This document shows positions 35,622 through 45,316 of a stretch of DNA of 64,000 bases, in pieces. Under the pieces are notes generated by a model that saw only the letters and a program-made list of their open reading frames with translations, was not told the DNA's origin and did no database searches. Both the position numbers and the translations under genes were made by a program. Position 1 is the first letter of the stretch. Every line of letters begins with the position of its first letter. This DNA is from Macrostomum hystrix (taxonomy: Eukaryota > Platyhelminthes > Macrostomidae): the NCBI GenBank assembly GCA_950097015.1, contig CATNEN010000007.1, forward strand, positions 10,355,001 to 10,419,000. The letters run 5' to 3'.

Positions 35622-35813
35622 CACGGTTCGGGCGCCATGTAATTGAATTGACACGACTCAATTGATTATTTTCTCTCTGATTAGGGTTTGTTGAGAGAAA
35701 GCAAGCGCGCGCTCTGGGCCGTTGGTTTGACGTTATTTATTTAGATAATGAACGTCATGAACGAAGAGAAATGAACGCGTGGGGGAGGGTGCCCAGGGCA
35801 CGAGCAGATGTAC
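35622..35813 (-). mobile_element. 5' LTR and primer-binding site of the BEL/Pao element
   Basis: 35637-35813 begins TGTAATTG and ends GATGTACA (TG...CA on either strand). Directly inside it, on the minus strand, is TGGCGCCCGAAC, the classical 3' tRNA-Lys-type primer site. The size is about 177 bp. No second LTR is in the window, in keeping with a truncated element. LTR borders are inferred from the TG/CA ends and PBS only. Confidence 0.65.
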
Positions 35814-35909
35814 ATCGCATGACAGCGCGGAGCGGGGTGAAAGGTGAGTCGGCTTTCACTTGATGCACAAAAACCATTTGGCTGAATAAAATGTACTTTT
35901 CCGCCACAG

Positions 35910-37220
35910 TAAGGATAAAGAACTAGAGCGCTTTATCCAGTTCATCACCGACTTTAGCAAGAATGACGACAGCATCGCAGGAGTAGAGCTGCCCGAACTG
36001 CCGGAGAGTGCGAGCGTGTCAACTGAAAGAACCGACATGAGTGCAATTGACAAAATGGAGTTGGAGTCTCTTCCAAGAACCACGCGAGATCAAATGCTCC
36101 TACATGGACACAAGTTTGCGGACTACATGAACTCTCTCGGCTACCAACTAGATGCTCTGCAGACGGTGAAACAGGAGAAGCTAAATGAGTACCTTCGTCT
36201 GTACTATTTTCGATTGGCCAAGCCAGACGGCGGACTGTATTCTGCATCGAGCCTTGTCTGCATCAGGGCTGGGATACAGCGTTTTTCAACTATACATTGT
36301 AAAACGCGAGATCAACATTATCGACTCGCCTGAGTTCGGCAGCGCGAATCGTATGCTGCGAATGAAAGTCCGGGACTTTCAGGCTTCAGGTGGAAGTGTG
36401 AAGCGATACGAGCCAATCGAAACCACTGACCTTTCAAAGCTCTTCAGCTATTTCAATCGGTCAACTGCCGAACGTCTACAGGACGAGGTCATCTTCACGT
36501 TGTTGTATGTTCTGGGCGAAAGAGGCCAAGAACATCTCAAGCAGTTCCGCCGAAGGGACTGTCTCCTTGAAAAGACCGACAGTGAAGGTAAGCGCTAAAA
36601 GCTTGTATGACAATGAGTCCTATATTGCGTATAACAATGGGTTAACAGTTTAGTTTTATTTTTACACCTTTACTAATGTTTAAACAGGTAGGCCCTATTA
36701 TGAATTGCCTATGCTGCCGACAAAGAACCAAAGCGCTGATCCTACGAAGGCCAAGCGCTTCAATCCTAAACAAGCTCGATTGTACGGGAAACAGTACGAG
36801 CTTCTGCAAATGTACATGTCGGCCCTTCCATCTGAGACAATTGAGGATTCAATGTTTCCGCGACCAATGGCTAGTACCTCCTCAATTTATCAATTCTCAA
36901 GTAAACAAGTTCGGGGCATCAACTGGCTAAGTACGTTTATGCAGCGGCTCAGCAAGTTGTGCAGTCTCAGCAAGGGTTATACGAACCATTGCATCCGCGT
37001 GACTCGCATCACTGATCTGAATGATGCAGGTTACTCTGTCTCTGAGATTATTAATATCACGGGCCAACAGACCGAATCGACCGTGCGACGCTATCTCTCC
37101 AGAAAGCGTGACGGCGCAATTCACAGCATGGCAACTACTGTGGGTGCTACTCTGGACCTGCATGGTGCGAACGCCAGCATCAGTACGAGTTCAAGCGTTT
37201 CCACCAGCAAGGCGTCATAA
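35910..37220 (+). pseudogene. Crypton-type tyrosine recombinase (DUF3504-like), frameshifted
   Basis: Exons 35910-36587 and 36688-37220 in phase 1. The N-terminal core-binding part shows the DUF3504 signature (LRLYYFRLAKPDGGLYSASS, then LVCIRAGIQRF). The catalytic part has Arg I (LGERGQEHL), H-x-x-R (HCIRVT) and a final Tyr (TVRRYLSRK). The usual His of the TGH motif is Gln (TGQQ). A +1 frame change lies at about 36280-36300 in a TTTTT run, so the ORF is broken. Crypton recombinases move DNA by site-specific recombination; domesticated relatives are KCTD1, QRICH1 and ZMYM proteins. The region starts close to the BEL LTR. Confidence 0.75.
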
Positions 37221-37493
37221 GTCATGAAACGACGACTGTCTGTGAAAAGAACAGTTCAACACTGTTTTCCAACTGCCACTTCGAGAATTGCACCATCAAT
37301 TTCAATAAGTAATAGAAAAATTTAAAACGAACGAACTTTGTGCATCAGGAACTGCTAAACGAATTTACTGGAATGCATGTTGTTGTCAACTTTTTAACTC
37401 TTGCGTATGCTTCGTTTCGTTTCTACTCTGTTCCGTTGCGTTGGCACTGAAATAAACAGATAAATGGTCTATAGTCTATGGTCAAAACATAGT

Positions 37494-37727
37494 TGTGGTG
37501 ACGTGGCTCTGTTTGCGGCTGGCTAAGGCAGGTGTGTTGTGCACCTGCCCGGCACGTATCCAATTTTGGAATGTACGTGTGTTGATGTACGTGCTTTTAA
37601 ACCTTCTATCCAATGTGCATGCGTAGAGTCTGCTATCGATTTTATAAATAAAATAAAATATAAAAGTCGCTGTGTCATCGCGTTTGGTAGTAGAGTTCGT
37701 TCTACAATCTTAAGTGAAGTCTTTACA
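37494..37727 (+). repeat. 5' LTR of gypsy element
   Basis: Begins TGTGGTGACG and ends CTTTACA. Contains the promoter/polyadenylation region 'ttataaataaaataaaatat'. Confidence 0.97.
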
Positions 37728-37740
37728 GTGGCGACGAGAA

Positions 37741-40700
37741 ATGAACCTAGTTGGCTCTATTGAACCCTTTGAAGAGGGGACAGAAAAATGGCAGCAGTAC
37801 CAGGAAAGACTGGAGCAGTTTTTCGAGGCCAATGATATCAAAGATGAGAAAAAGCGCGCCGTTCTCCTCAGTGTCTGCGGCAAGAAGACTTACCAGCTAA
37901 TAGCCAGCCTGCTAGCTCCTGGTACTCCGGCTGCAAGCAGCTATGCAGACATCTGCGAAACGCTGAAGAATCACTTCGACCCCGAGCCACCCGAGATCGT
38001 TCTGCGCTTCCGTTTCTACACCCGAAGTCGCCGTGCCGGCGAGTCAATTGCTGACTTCCTCGCTGACCTTCGCAGACTGGCCAGGGACTGCAACTTTGGC
38101 AGCAGCCTGGACAGCATGCTCAGGGACAGGTTCGTGCTTGGCATCAACGACGACAACATCCAGCGGAGGCTGCTGTCAGAGCGGAAGCTTACGCTCGACA
38201 CCGCACTGTCTCGAGCCCAGGCCGAAGCTTCAGCAGCCGAAGGGAACCTGATGGTGACCAAATCTTCGGCCAGCCAGGAGGCCTTCCAAATCGCCAAGCA
38301 GCCGGTCGCTAAGCGCTGTTTTCGGTGTCTCTCGCAGCGGCACGCGGCTGCCAAGTGCCCATTCGTTGACAAAAAATGCTTCAATTGCTCGAAGCTGGGC
38401 CACGCGGCTGCTGCCTGCAAGTCGCCGGCTGCCACAAATCGTCGGGGCGATCAGGCCGTCAGGGAGGTCGAGCTGGAAGAGGAAGAGACGCATTCACTGC
38501 ACGTAATGGCTGAACGACGGAGAGGGAAGATTCCGCCGATCGAGACAACGGTGCTTATCGATGGCACGCCGGTGCGCATGGAGATTGACACCGGCGCGTC
38601 GGTCTCACTCATGTCGTCGGACACCTTCCGCTCAGAGCTGCGAGGACGGCCCAAGCTTGAGCCCGCCAACGCCCACCTGCGCACGTATTCAGGAGAGCCT
38701 GTTCCGCTGCTCGGCAGAATCATCGTCCAAGTGCGGGCGGCTGGAGCGGCCAAGGAGCTTCCACTGCTTGTCGTCAACGGCTCAGGTTCGAACCTGATCG
38801 GCCGCGACTGGCTTGCTGACGTGCCTCTGGACTGGCGCAGCATCAAGCAGGTGACCAAGGACGGCGAGCACCCGAGAATCCGCGCCCTGCTTGACCAGTA
38901 CGCCGATGTTTTTGAGCCCGGACTCGCCAAGGTGGAGGCCCAGCTCGACAAAGAAATCGAGCAGGGCGTGCTCGTTCCCGTGAACAGCTCGGACTACGCA
39001 TCGCCGATCGTGCCGGTCCTCAAGTCCGACGGCTCGGTGCGCATCTGTGCGGACTTTAAGCAGACGGTCAACATCAACATCGAGCCTGACAAGTACCCGC
39101 TGCCACGCATTGACGAGCTTTTTGCCAAGCTGGCCGGCGGCCAAAAGTTCACCAAGCTCGACTTGTCGCAGGCCTACTCCCAGATGCCGCTTGACGAAGC
39201 AGCCCAGCAACTCTGCACCATCAACACCTCTAAGGGCCTGCTTCGGTATACCCGGCTGCCGTTCGGCGTCGCTCCAGCTGTCGGCATCTTCCAGCGGTAC
39301 ATGGACAGCCTGCTGCAGTCCATCCCGCATGTCGCCTGCTTCATTGATGATCTGATCATTACTGGTGCTGACGACGGAAGCCATTTACGCTCCCTAGAGC
39401 TGGTGCTGCAGCGACTGCAACAGAGCGGTCTGCGCTGCGGCCTCGGCAAGTGCAACTTCATGCAGGAGAGCGTCTGCTACCTAGGCCACAGGATCGACGC
39501 CGCAGGCCTCCATCCGCTTCAGGACAAGGTGCGCGCGATCGTGGACGCTCCACCACCGCGGAATGTGACGCAGCTCCGCAGCTTCCTTGGCATGGTCAAC
39601 TATTATGGCAAGTTCATGCCGAACTTATCTGCCGAGCTGGCATCGCTGCACCGCCTACTAGACCAGGGCGCCGAGTGGCGTTGGGGTGCCCCGCAAGACG
39701 CCGCGTTCAACAAGTGCAAGAAGCTCCTCAGTAAGGCGCCGGTCCTGGTGCATTTTGACGACAGCAAGCCATTGGTCCTGGAGTGCGACGCCTCGCCGTA
39801 CGGCATCGGCGCTGTCATCAGCCACCGGATTAACGGCATCGACCAGCCGATCGCTTTCGCTTCACGCTCGTTGCACGACGCCGAGACAAGGTATTCCCAG
39901 TTGGACAAGGAAGCCCTAGCAATAATCTTCGGCGTAAAACGCTTTCACTCGTACCTGTACGGCCGGAAATTCACACTCATCAGCGACCACAAGCCGCTGC
40001 TGGGGCTGCTGCATGAAGGCAAGCCGATTCCTGCGATGGCATCAGGCAGGATCCAGCGGTGGGCGCTTCTCCTGTCCGCCTACAGTTACACGATGGAGCA
40101 CCGGTCCGGCCGATCGCTGCTGCGAGCGGACACGCTGAGCCGGCTGCCGCTTCCCGAGAGACCGCGGGACGCACCAGTACCAGCAGACGTGGTTCTCGTC
40201 ATGGACATGCTGGACGAAGGACCGGTCACAGCCGGAGACATTCGAGTCTGGACCCGGATGGACCCGGTCCTTTCCAGAGCGCTGCACTTCACCGAATGCG
40301 GCTGCTGGCCGGAGCAGACGAGCCCAGAACTGCAGCCGTATCGATCCCGACGCGACCAGCTCAGCGTGCAGGACGGCTGTCTGCTCTGGGGCACTCGAGT
40401 CGTGGTGCCGCACGCCGGCCGGTCTGCGCTGCTACAGTGTCTGCACCAAGGACACCAGGGTGCGTCCAGAATGAAGGCGCTCGCTCGAAGTTTCTTTTGG
40501 TGGCCCAAGTTGGATGAGGCGATCGAGCAGCTTGCCAGTGACTGCGCGGACTGTCGAGAGCTGCAGAAGTCACCGGCACCGGTTCCGCTGCACCCATGGG
40601 CGTGGCCGGACAGGCCGTGGTCGCGCCTCCATATTGATTTTGCAGGCCCAGTCGAGGGCAAGATGCTGCTGGTGGTAGTCGATGCCCACTCGAAGTGGAT

Positions 40701-41517
40701 GGACGTGCATGTCATGACGTCCACAACTTCGGCGGCGACCATCCAGAGGCTGCGGGAGAGCTTCTGCACTCATGGGCTGCCAGACATCATCGTGACGGAC
40801 AACGGCCCCAACCTGGTCAGCGAGGAGATGGAGAAGTTCCTGCAGCAGAACGGCATCCGGCACGTGCGGACCGCGCCCTACCACCCGGCGTCCAACGGGC
40901 AGGCGGAGCGAGCGGTCCAAACGCTAAAGAAGTCGCTGGCGAAGCAGAAGAGCGGCTCGCTGGAGGGCCGGGTGGCGCGCTTCCTACTGACCTACCGCGT
41001 GACGCCTCACGCCACGACTGGCGCCCCGCCGTGTGAACTGCTGATGGGAAGGCGGCTGCGGTCCCTACTCGATCGAGTGCGGCCGGATCTTCCAGCGAGG
41101 GTGGCTCTCCAGCAAGCGATACAGAAACAGCAACACGACGCCAACGCCCGTGATCGCCACATCGAGGTAGGCGATGCTGTGGTGGCGAGAGATTTCGCGG
41201 CCGATGGCAGATGGAAGCCGGCAGTGGTGACTGCCAGCTCCGGAGCGGCGTCTTTCTCGTGCCAGTTCGACGACGGCCGGCAGGCTCAGCGCCACATCGA
41301 TCAGCTGCGCAAGCCGCTGCCAACCGCGCCAGCCGCTGCGGCCCAGGAGTCGGAAGCCGAGCCTGTCGCGGAACCGGCGGCAGCGGAAACCCAGACATCG
41401 GCTGCGGCAGCTGCGGTCGCCAGCGACACCGCAGACACGGGCGACCCGCCATCTCCCCCCGGTTCCTGTTTTGGTGGGGAGGGATGTGGTGACGTGGCTC
41501 TGTTTGCGGCTGGCTAA
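37741..41517 (+). CDS. Gypsy Gag-Pol polyprotein, single frame, 1258 aa
   Basis: Start ATG is only 13 bases after the LTR. Order: Gag (1-190), two CCHC knuckles (about 193-226: CFRCLSQRHAAAKC, CFNCSKLGHAAAAC), retropepsin (IDTGASVSLMS, about 281), reverse transcriptase (LPFGVAPAVGIFQRYM, catalytic FIDD at about 533), RNase H (LECDASPYGIGAV, about 679), integrase with H2C2 finger (about 900-940) and DDE residues in HIDFAGP (964), VTDNGPN (1018) and QAERAV (1055). Gag and Pol are fused without frameshift. The stop lies inside the 3' LTR, so the last 11 codons come from LTR sequence. The linker between protease and RT is shorter than usual (near nt 38930), which suggests an in-frame internal deletion. 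Confidence 0.95.
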   Translation: MNLVGSIEPFEEGTEKWQQYQERLEQFFEANDIKDEKKRAVLLSVCGKKTYQLIASLLAPGTPAASSYADICETLKNHFDPEPPEIVLRFRFYTRSRRAGESIADFLADLRRLARDCNFGSSLDSMLRDRFVLGINDDNIQRRLLSERKLTLDTALSRAQAEASAAEGNLMVTKSSASQEAFQIAKQPVAKRCFRCLSQRHAAAKCPFVDKKCFNCSKLGHAAAACKSPAATNRRGDQAVREVELEEEETHSLHVMAERRRGKIPPIETTVLIDGTPVRMEIDTGASVSLMSSDTFRSELRGRPKLEPANAHLRTYSGEPVPLLGRIIVQVRAAGAAKELPLLVVNGSGSNLIGRDWLADVPLDWRSIKQVTKDGEHPRIRALLDQYADVFEPGLAKVEAQLDKEIEQGVLVPVNSSDYASPIVPVLKSDGSVRICADFKQTVNINIEPDKYPLPRIDELFAKLAGGQKFTKLDLSQAYSQMPLDEAAQQLCTINTSKGLLRYTRLPFGVAPAVGIFQRYMDSLLQSIPHVACFIDDLIITGADDGSHLRSLELVLQRLQQSGLRCGLGKCNFMQESVCYLGHRIDAAGLHPLQDKVRAIVDAPPPRNVTQLRSFLGMVNYYGKFMPNLSAELASLHRLLDQGAEWRWGAPQDAAFNKCKKLLSKAPVLVHFDDSKPLVLECDASPYGIGAVISHRINGIDQPIAFASRSLHDAETRYSQLDKEALAIIFGVKRFHSYLYGRKFTLISDHKPLLGLLHEGKPIPAMASGRIQRWALLLSAYSYTMEHRSGRSLLRADTLSRLPLPERPRDAPVPADVVLVMDMLDEGPVTAGDIRVWTRMDPVLSRALHFTECGCWPEQTSPELQPYRSRRDQLSVQDGCLLWGTRVVVPHAGRSALLQCLHQGHQGASRMKALARSFFWWPKLDEAIEQLASDCADCRELQKSPAPVPLHPWAWPDRPWSRLHIDFAGPVEGKMLLVVVDAHSKWMDVHVMTSTTSAATIQRLRESFCTHGLPDIIVTDNGPNLVSEEMEKFLQQNGIRHVRTAPYHPASNGQAERAVQTLKKSLAKQKSGSLEGRVARFLLTYRVTPHATTGAPPCELLMGRRLRSLLDRVRPDLPARVALQQAIQKQQHDANARDRHIEVGDAVVARDFAADGRWKPAVVTASSGAASFSCQFDDGRQAQRHIDQLRKPLPTAPAAAAQESEAEPVAEPAAAETQTSAAAAAVASDTADTGDPPSPPGSCFGGEGCGDVALFAAG

Positions 41518-41718
41518 GGCAGGTGTGTTGTGCACCTGCCCGGCACGTATCCAATTTTGGAATGTACGTGTGTTGATGTACGTGCTTTTAAACCTTCTAT
41601 CCAATGTGCATGCGTAGAGTCTGCTATCGATTTTATAAATAAAATAAAATATAAAAGTCGCTGTGTCATCGCGTTTGGTAGTAGAGTTCGTTCTACAATC
41701 TTAAGTGAAGTCTTTACA
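41485..41718 (+). repeat. 3' LTR of gypsy element
   Basis: Identical by eye to 37494-37727. Preceded by the polypurine tract and followed by the ATAGT duplication. Confidence 0.97.
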
Positions 41719-41723
41719 ATAGT

Positions 41724-42469
41724 TGACAACGTTAGGCAATTAGAAGCCTTGCCAGTGGGCTTGATCTATGTGACAATTAGTCTTAGCTTTCAAATTGAAG
41801 TTAAAGCTGTCATAGCGCGTGACGACAGCGTCGTATTCTGTATTTCTATTTTTAGCTCTTGCCTAATTGGCACTTGTAGCCATGTGTAGCGGTGCAAAAC
41901 TGCTTACTGCTATTGTCTGCTTTCTTTAATATCATGTGTCTAAACTTAGGGCTGTGTCAAAATCTGATAAATCATTTGTTTTACGTTTTCAGTTGTTTAG
42001 AGCTGGAAGGGCACAAAAAGCAAAAGCTAGTATAACTGCAGCTGTTAGAATAAATAGAATCACGTGTTGCCTTGTTGTTTGCTCACCAGCTATTATTGAA
42101 TTCCGTTGCACGTATATCTGCCCTTAAGACCACAAGAGTTAGTAATTACGCTTGTATTCCGTAAAAATTCAACTGTTGATGCTGGGTCAAACCATTACAT
42201 TGCTGGCTATTCTGTTGTTCCTTGTTCAGTGTCTATAGGGGAGGCGAAAGGCATTGTACTAGTAGATCTAAAAAACGAATTTTCTAAATTTTTCAATGAC
42301 AAATTTAGTTCCTACTCAGTGGATTAAACAGCATAAACAAGTTTTAAATTTATCTTTGTAAACAAGCAATTATTATAAAGAGAAAAATTGAGGTCAAGCA
42401 GCAGAGGTAAGGCTAAGAAAGATAAGAGCAGTGTCCTAGTGTAACGCATTTCACAGCGATTGACGGCTC
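41724..42469. other. Spacer, no gene recognised
   Basis: AT-rich unique sequence interrupted in the past by the gypsy insertion at 37494. It includes short open frames only and presumably the promoter of the ankyrin gene. No TATA box stands out. Confidence 0.6.
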
Positions 42470-45316
42470 ATGGAGAGTTCTCTGTTGCTGCCTGTGTTTG
42501 CTGTTTGCGCTCTGCTATTGGCCCTTGCCGGGATGCTGTTCCACGCACTCCCCAATGCGCGCAGACGAAGGCGCGTCAGCAGCGGAGGGGAGAGCCGATT
42601 CGCGCCGCGATGCAGGACGAGTCATCAGAGTCACGCAGATGAAGCGGCCAGACTAGCAGAGACTGGTCAGTGCGAAGCTATTAAAAAGCTTATTGATGAA
42701 GGAGATGTGGATCCCAATCAAAAGGACCCACGCAAAGGTAAAATGTCCAGTCCAATGCTTGTCACAGCGATTGGAAAAGGGCACGTGAAGATAGCCCAGT
42801 TGCTCTTGGCGCAGCCAGGCATCGACGTCAACCTGATCAGAGCGGACGGTACGACTGCGCTAATCATGGCAGCGAGCCGAGGACATGAAACCATTGTGCA
42901 AAAGCTGCTTGAGCGAAGTGCACTGGACATCAACGCTTTCAACAGCAACAAGTCCACTTCTCTCATCGTCTCGGCTAGGGCGGGCCATGCTATGGTAGTG
43001 AAGAGGCTGATCGATTCTGGAGCAGACAGGCTACACGTACAGTATACTGGGCTATCCGCTCTACACTTTTCTAGCCGTGAGGGGCACTTTGAAATTGTGG
43101 AGTTTATTTTATGCGGAGCCGGTGATGCCACGAAAAAAATGGTAGACGCACAAGACAAGCACGGATTCACGCCATTGATGTATACCTGTCAGCGAGATCA
43201 TTACAAGGTCGCGAGACTGCTCTTAGCGAACACTGAGCAGCTGGACCGCACAGGCAGGCACGGTACCGCTTTGCATGTCGCTGCCACACACAACAGCTGC
43301 AAATCGATGGCAGTTTTGATCGAGTCCGGCAAACTAGACAATCTTTTCAGCCGACGCGACTTCAAGGGCCGCACGGCTCTTCAGTTAGCAAAAATTCACC
43401 ACAGTAAGGATTGCGAGCTGCTGCTTCTTCGAAACTGTCATGCTCAGTCTCAAGATTCAACGTTGAACACTTTCCATCCGAGCCAGAAGCTGAGCGAAGA
43501 AACGGCCCAGCTCGCAACCGAACAATTCTCATTGCAGCTTTTCAACAGGATGCTGGACTGCGGCTTTCACCGTCGACGGGCCGTATTTCAAGCCGGAGCG
43601 GCGGACCTGCTAGCTAAGCTAGGAAACACTTCAGAGCTGCGCGGCAGGTTTGATGAACGGAAGGCTTCCGGAAGCTTCTCTGACGGATGGGGCTGCAGCC
43701 TGCAACGACTGAACGGAAGTTTAGCCTCGAGCTCGGACGTTGACATGAGCGTGCAGAGAAACGACCCTGTACATATTGAGGGCTCATGCAGTGGTGAAGG
43801 TGATTGCCGAGGTGCAGTGACTTACCAGCTGATAAACGGCTTCTTGAGACTGAAGGATGTCTGCGGCGACAAGCCAAGCAAGACCGACCTTACTGTTGGG
43901 GTCCGACCGTCCATGGACTTCTGCTCGTACAGATCTTGCTGTAAGAATCCTCCCGAACTGCAGCAAAGCATTTCAAAGTTTCCAACAGGACGATTTCAGC
44001 TTCCCAAATATCCGAAAATAGAATTTGTTCGCTCTGTTAGGCCAGAGTGCTCGGACCAGATGGAGATGCGAATTAGCTGTACCTCCCTTGAAAAGGAGAT
44101 TCTGAGACAACTGAAAACATGTCAGGGTCAGGTATTTGTTATCATCAAGTATATATTCAAGCATATTATTTCTGCAAGTGGTCTGAAGTCTTATCATTCA
44201 AAGAGTCTTATGTTTTTCCTGCTTTGTGAGATCCCAGACGATTGCTGGAAGAAAGAAAGGCTCGAATGTCTTGTGTCTACTGCCCTGTTGCGCTTTGAAG
44301 AATTCGTCAAAAGCAGCGAGGAGCATGGATCATCCACATGTATGCCGCACTTTTTCATCCCTGATGCCTGGGTGTACTTTAAGTCTGGCGCAAATGTTGA
44401 CAGGTCAGCTGTTATCAGTTGCCTGCAGAGCGCACGCACAAATTTGAGGTCCATTCTAACCAACTACATGGAAAGCCACTTGCAGCCGCTGCGAAAAGGG
44501 CGAAAGGCTCCGTTCGTGTTTTACCCTTTCAAACTTGTTGAGCTTGTGACACCATTTACGAGACCAACCATTCCGCTAACTAACTATTCGACAGTTTACC
44601 CCATGATCTTCAAAATACTGGAGGACATAGGAAATCCTGGCTTCTTCGTCGGAGATTCAGAACAACGGGAAGCGCAGTTCGAAAGCCTGTCTGGAGACAT
44701 TGACTCGTTGCCCAAATGCGCGCAAACTGCTCGCGAAGTGCTAAGAGTCCTCATGTACTTGAAGCTCGGCTGCGAGACCACCGCTTTGCGAGTGCTGACT
44801 GATGCGAAGGGAATCCGAGCCAGACGATGCGTCGACTTCAGCTGTTGGCGGACTCCTGATGATGCCAAGCGCTGCATTCTTGAGCAGCTAGTGAGCAGCA
44901 ACTCAGCGTGGAAGTTCTGCTTTTACTTCAATAGAGACTTGAACTTTCAGTTTCTCCCAGAGCCAATCCGATGCAAATTGGGAGGCCTGGAGGCGTCAAA
45001 CTGCGGCTTCTACCTGCTGCCTGGCTACATTCTGCTCGACTTTACATATTTCGTAAATTTCGACGCGATCCTAAAATCCCTCTGCCTCTGCCTGATTCCC
45101 AGTCGCTGCCCTGATCTCATCTCGCAGTGGTTTCGCGAGCTTGTGGAACTGGAAGACGCTGACGATATTTATGAGCTATTTTTGTTTGCCAAGTTCGCGA
45201 CTGACCCGGAGCAACTTCGCCACTGCCTGCTCAGAATGCAGCAACTGACAGTTACTCTTGATGACGAGTTGGATATGATCGATGAAGTGCAGAAAAAGCT
45301 CGACGGCCTGGAGTAA
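42470..45316 (+). CDS. Intronless ankyrin-repeat protein, 948 aa, N-terminal membrane anchor
   Basis: One uninterrupted frame. Residues about 4-27 are hydrophobic (LLLPVFAVCALLLALAGMLF), followed by an Arg-rich patch, consistent with a signal-anchor facing the cytosol. Residues about 58-325 contain roughly seven ankyrin repeats (for example DGTTALIMAASRGHETIVQK, HGFTPLMYTCQRDHYKVARL, HGTALHVAATHNSCKSMAVL). Residues about 340-948 form a large mixed region with many conserved-looking Cys and aromatic residues that I do not recognise. Ankyrin repeats bind proteins; the partner is unknown. Lack of introns among intron-rich neighbours suggests a retrogene or an expanded single-exon family. A polyadenylation signal (AATAAAA) is at 45644. 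Confidence 0.8.
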   Translation: MESSLLLPVFAVCALLLALAGMLFHALPNARRRRRVSSGGESRFAPRCRTSHQSHADEAARLAETGQCEAIKKLIDEGDVDPNQKDPRKGKMSSPMLVTAIGKGHVKIAQLLLAQPGIDVNLIRADGTTALIMAASRGHETIVQKLLERSALDINAFNSNKSTSLIVSARAGHAMVVKRLIDSGADRLHVQYTGLSALHFSSREGHFEIVEFILCGAGDATKKMVDAQDKHGFTPLMYTCQRDHYKVARLLLANTEQLDRTGRHGTALHVAATHNSCKSMAVLIESGKLDNLFSRRDFKGRTALQLAKIHHSKDCELLLLRNCHAQSQDSTLNTFHPSQKLSEETAQLATEQFSLQLFNRMLDCGFHRRRAVFQAGAADLLAKLGNTSELRGRFDERKASGSFSDGWGCSLQRLNGSLASSSDVDMSVQRNDPVHIEGSCSGEGDCRGAVTYQLINGFLRLKDVCGDKPSKTDLTVGVRPSMDFCSYRSCCKNPPELQQSISKFPTGRFQLPKYPKIEFVRSVRPECSDQMEMRISCTSLEKEILRQLKTCQGQVFVIIKYIFKHIISASGLKSYHSKSLMFFLLCEIPDDCWKKERLECLVSTALLRFEEFVKSSEEHGSSTCMPHFFIPDAWVYFKSGANVDRSAVISCLQSARTNLRSILTNYMESHLQPLRKGRKAPFVFYPFKLVELVTPFTRPTIPLTNYSTVYPMIFKILEDIGNPGFFVGDSEQREAQFESLSGDIDSLPKCAQTAREVLRVLMYLKLGCETTALRVLTDAKGIRARRCVDFSCWRTPDDAKRCILEQLVSSNSAWKFCFYFNRDLNFQFLPEPIRCKLGGLEASNCGFYLLPGYILLDFTYFVNFDAILKSLCLCLIPSRCPDLISQWFRELVELEDADDIYELFLFAKFATDPEQLRHCLLRMQQLTVTLDDELDMIDEVQKKLDGLE

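Larger units (their letters stand above)
37494..41718 (+). mobile_element. Complete young Ty3/gypsy LTR retrotransposon
   Basis: The 234-bp LTRs at 37494-37727 and 41485-41718 look identical base for base. Target duplication ATAGT sits at 37489-37493 and 41719-41723. A primer-site candidate TGGCGACGAGA starts one base inside the 5' LTR, and the polypurine tract GGTGGGGAGGGA abuts the 3' LTR. A TATAAA-like and AATAAA-rich core lies in the LTR. All marks point to a very recent insertion. Confidence 0.97.

Noticed and set aside
41530..41889. Open frames starting in the gypsy LTRs (also 37539-37763)
   Set aside because: The same frame occurs in both LTRs and has no domain; it is LTR sequence.
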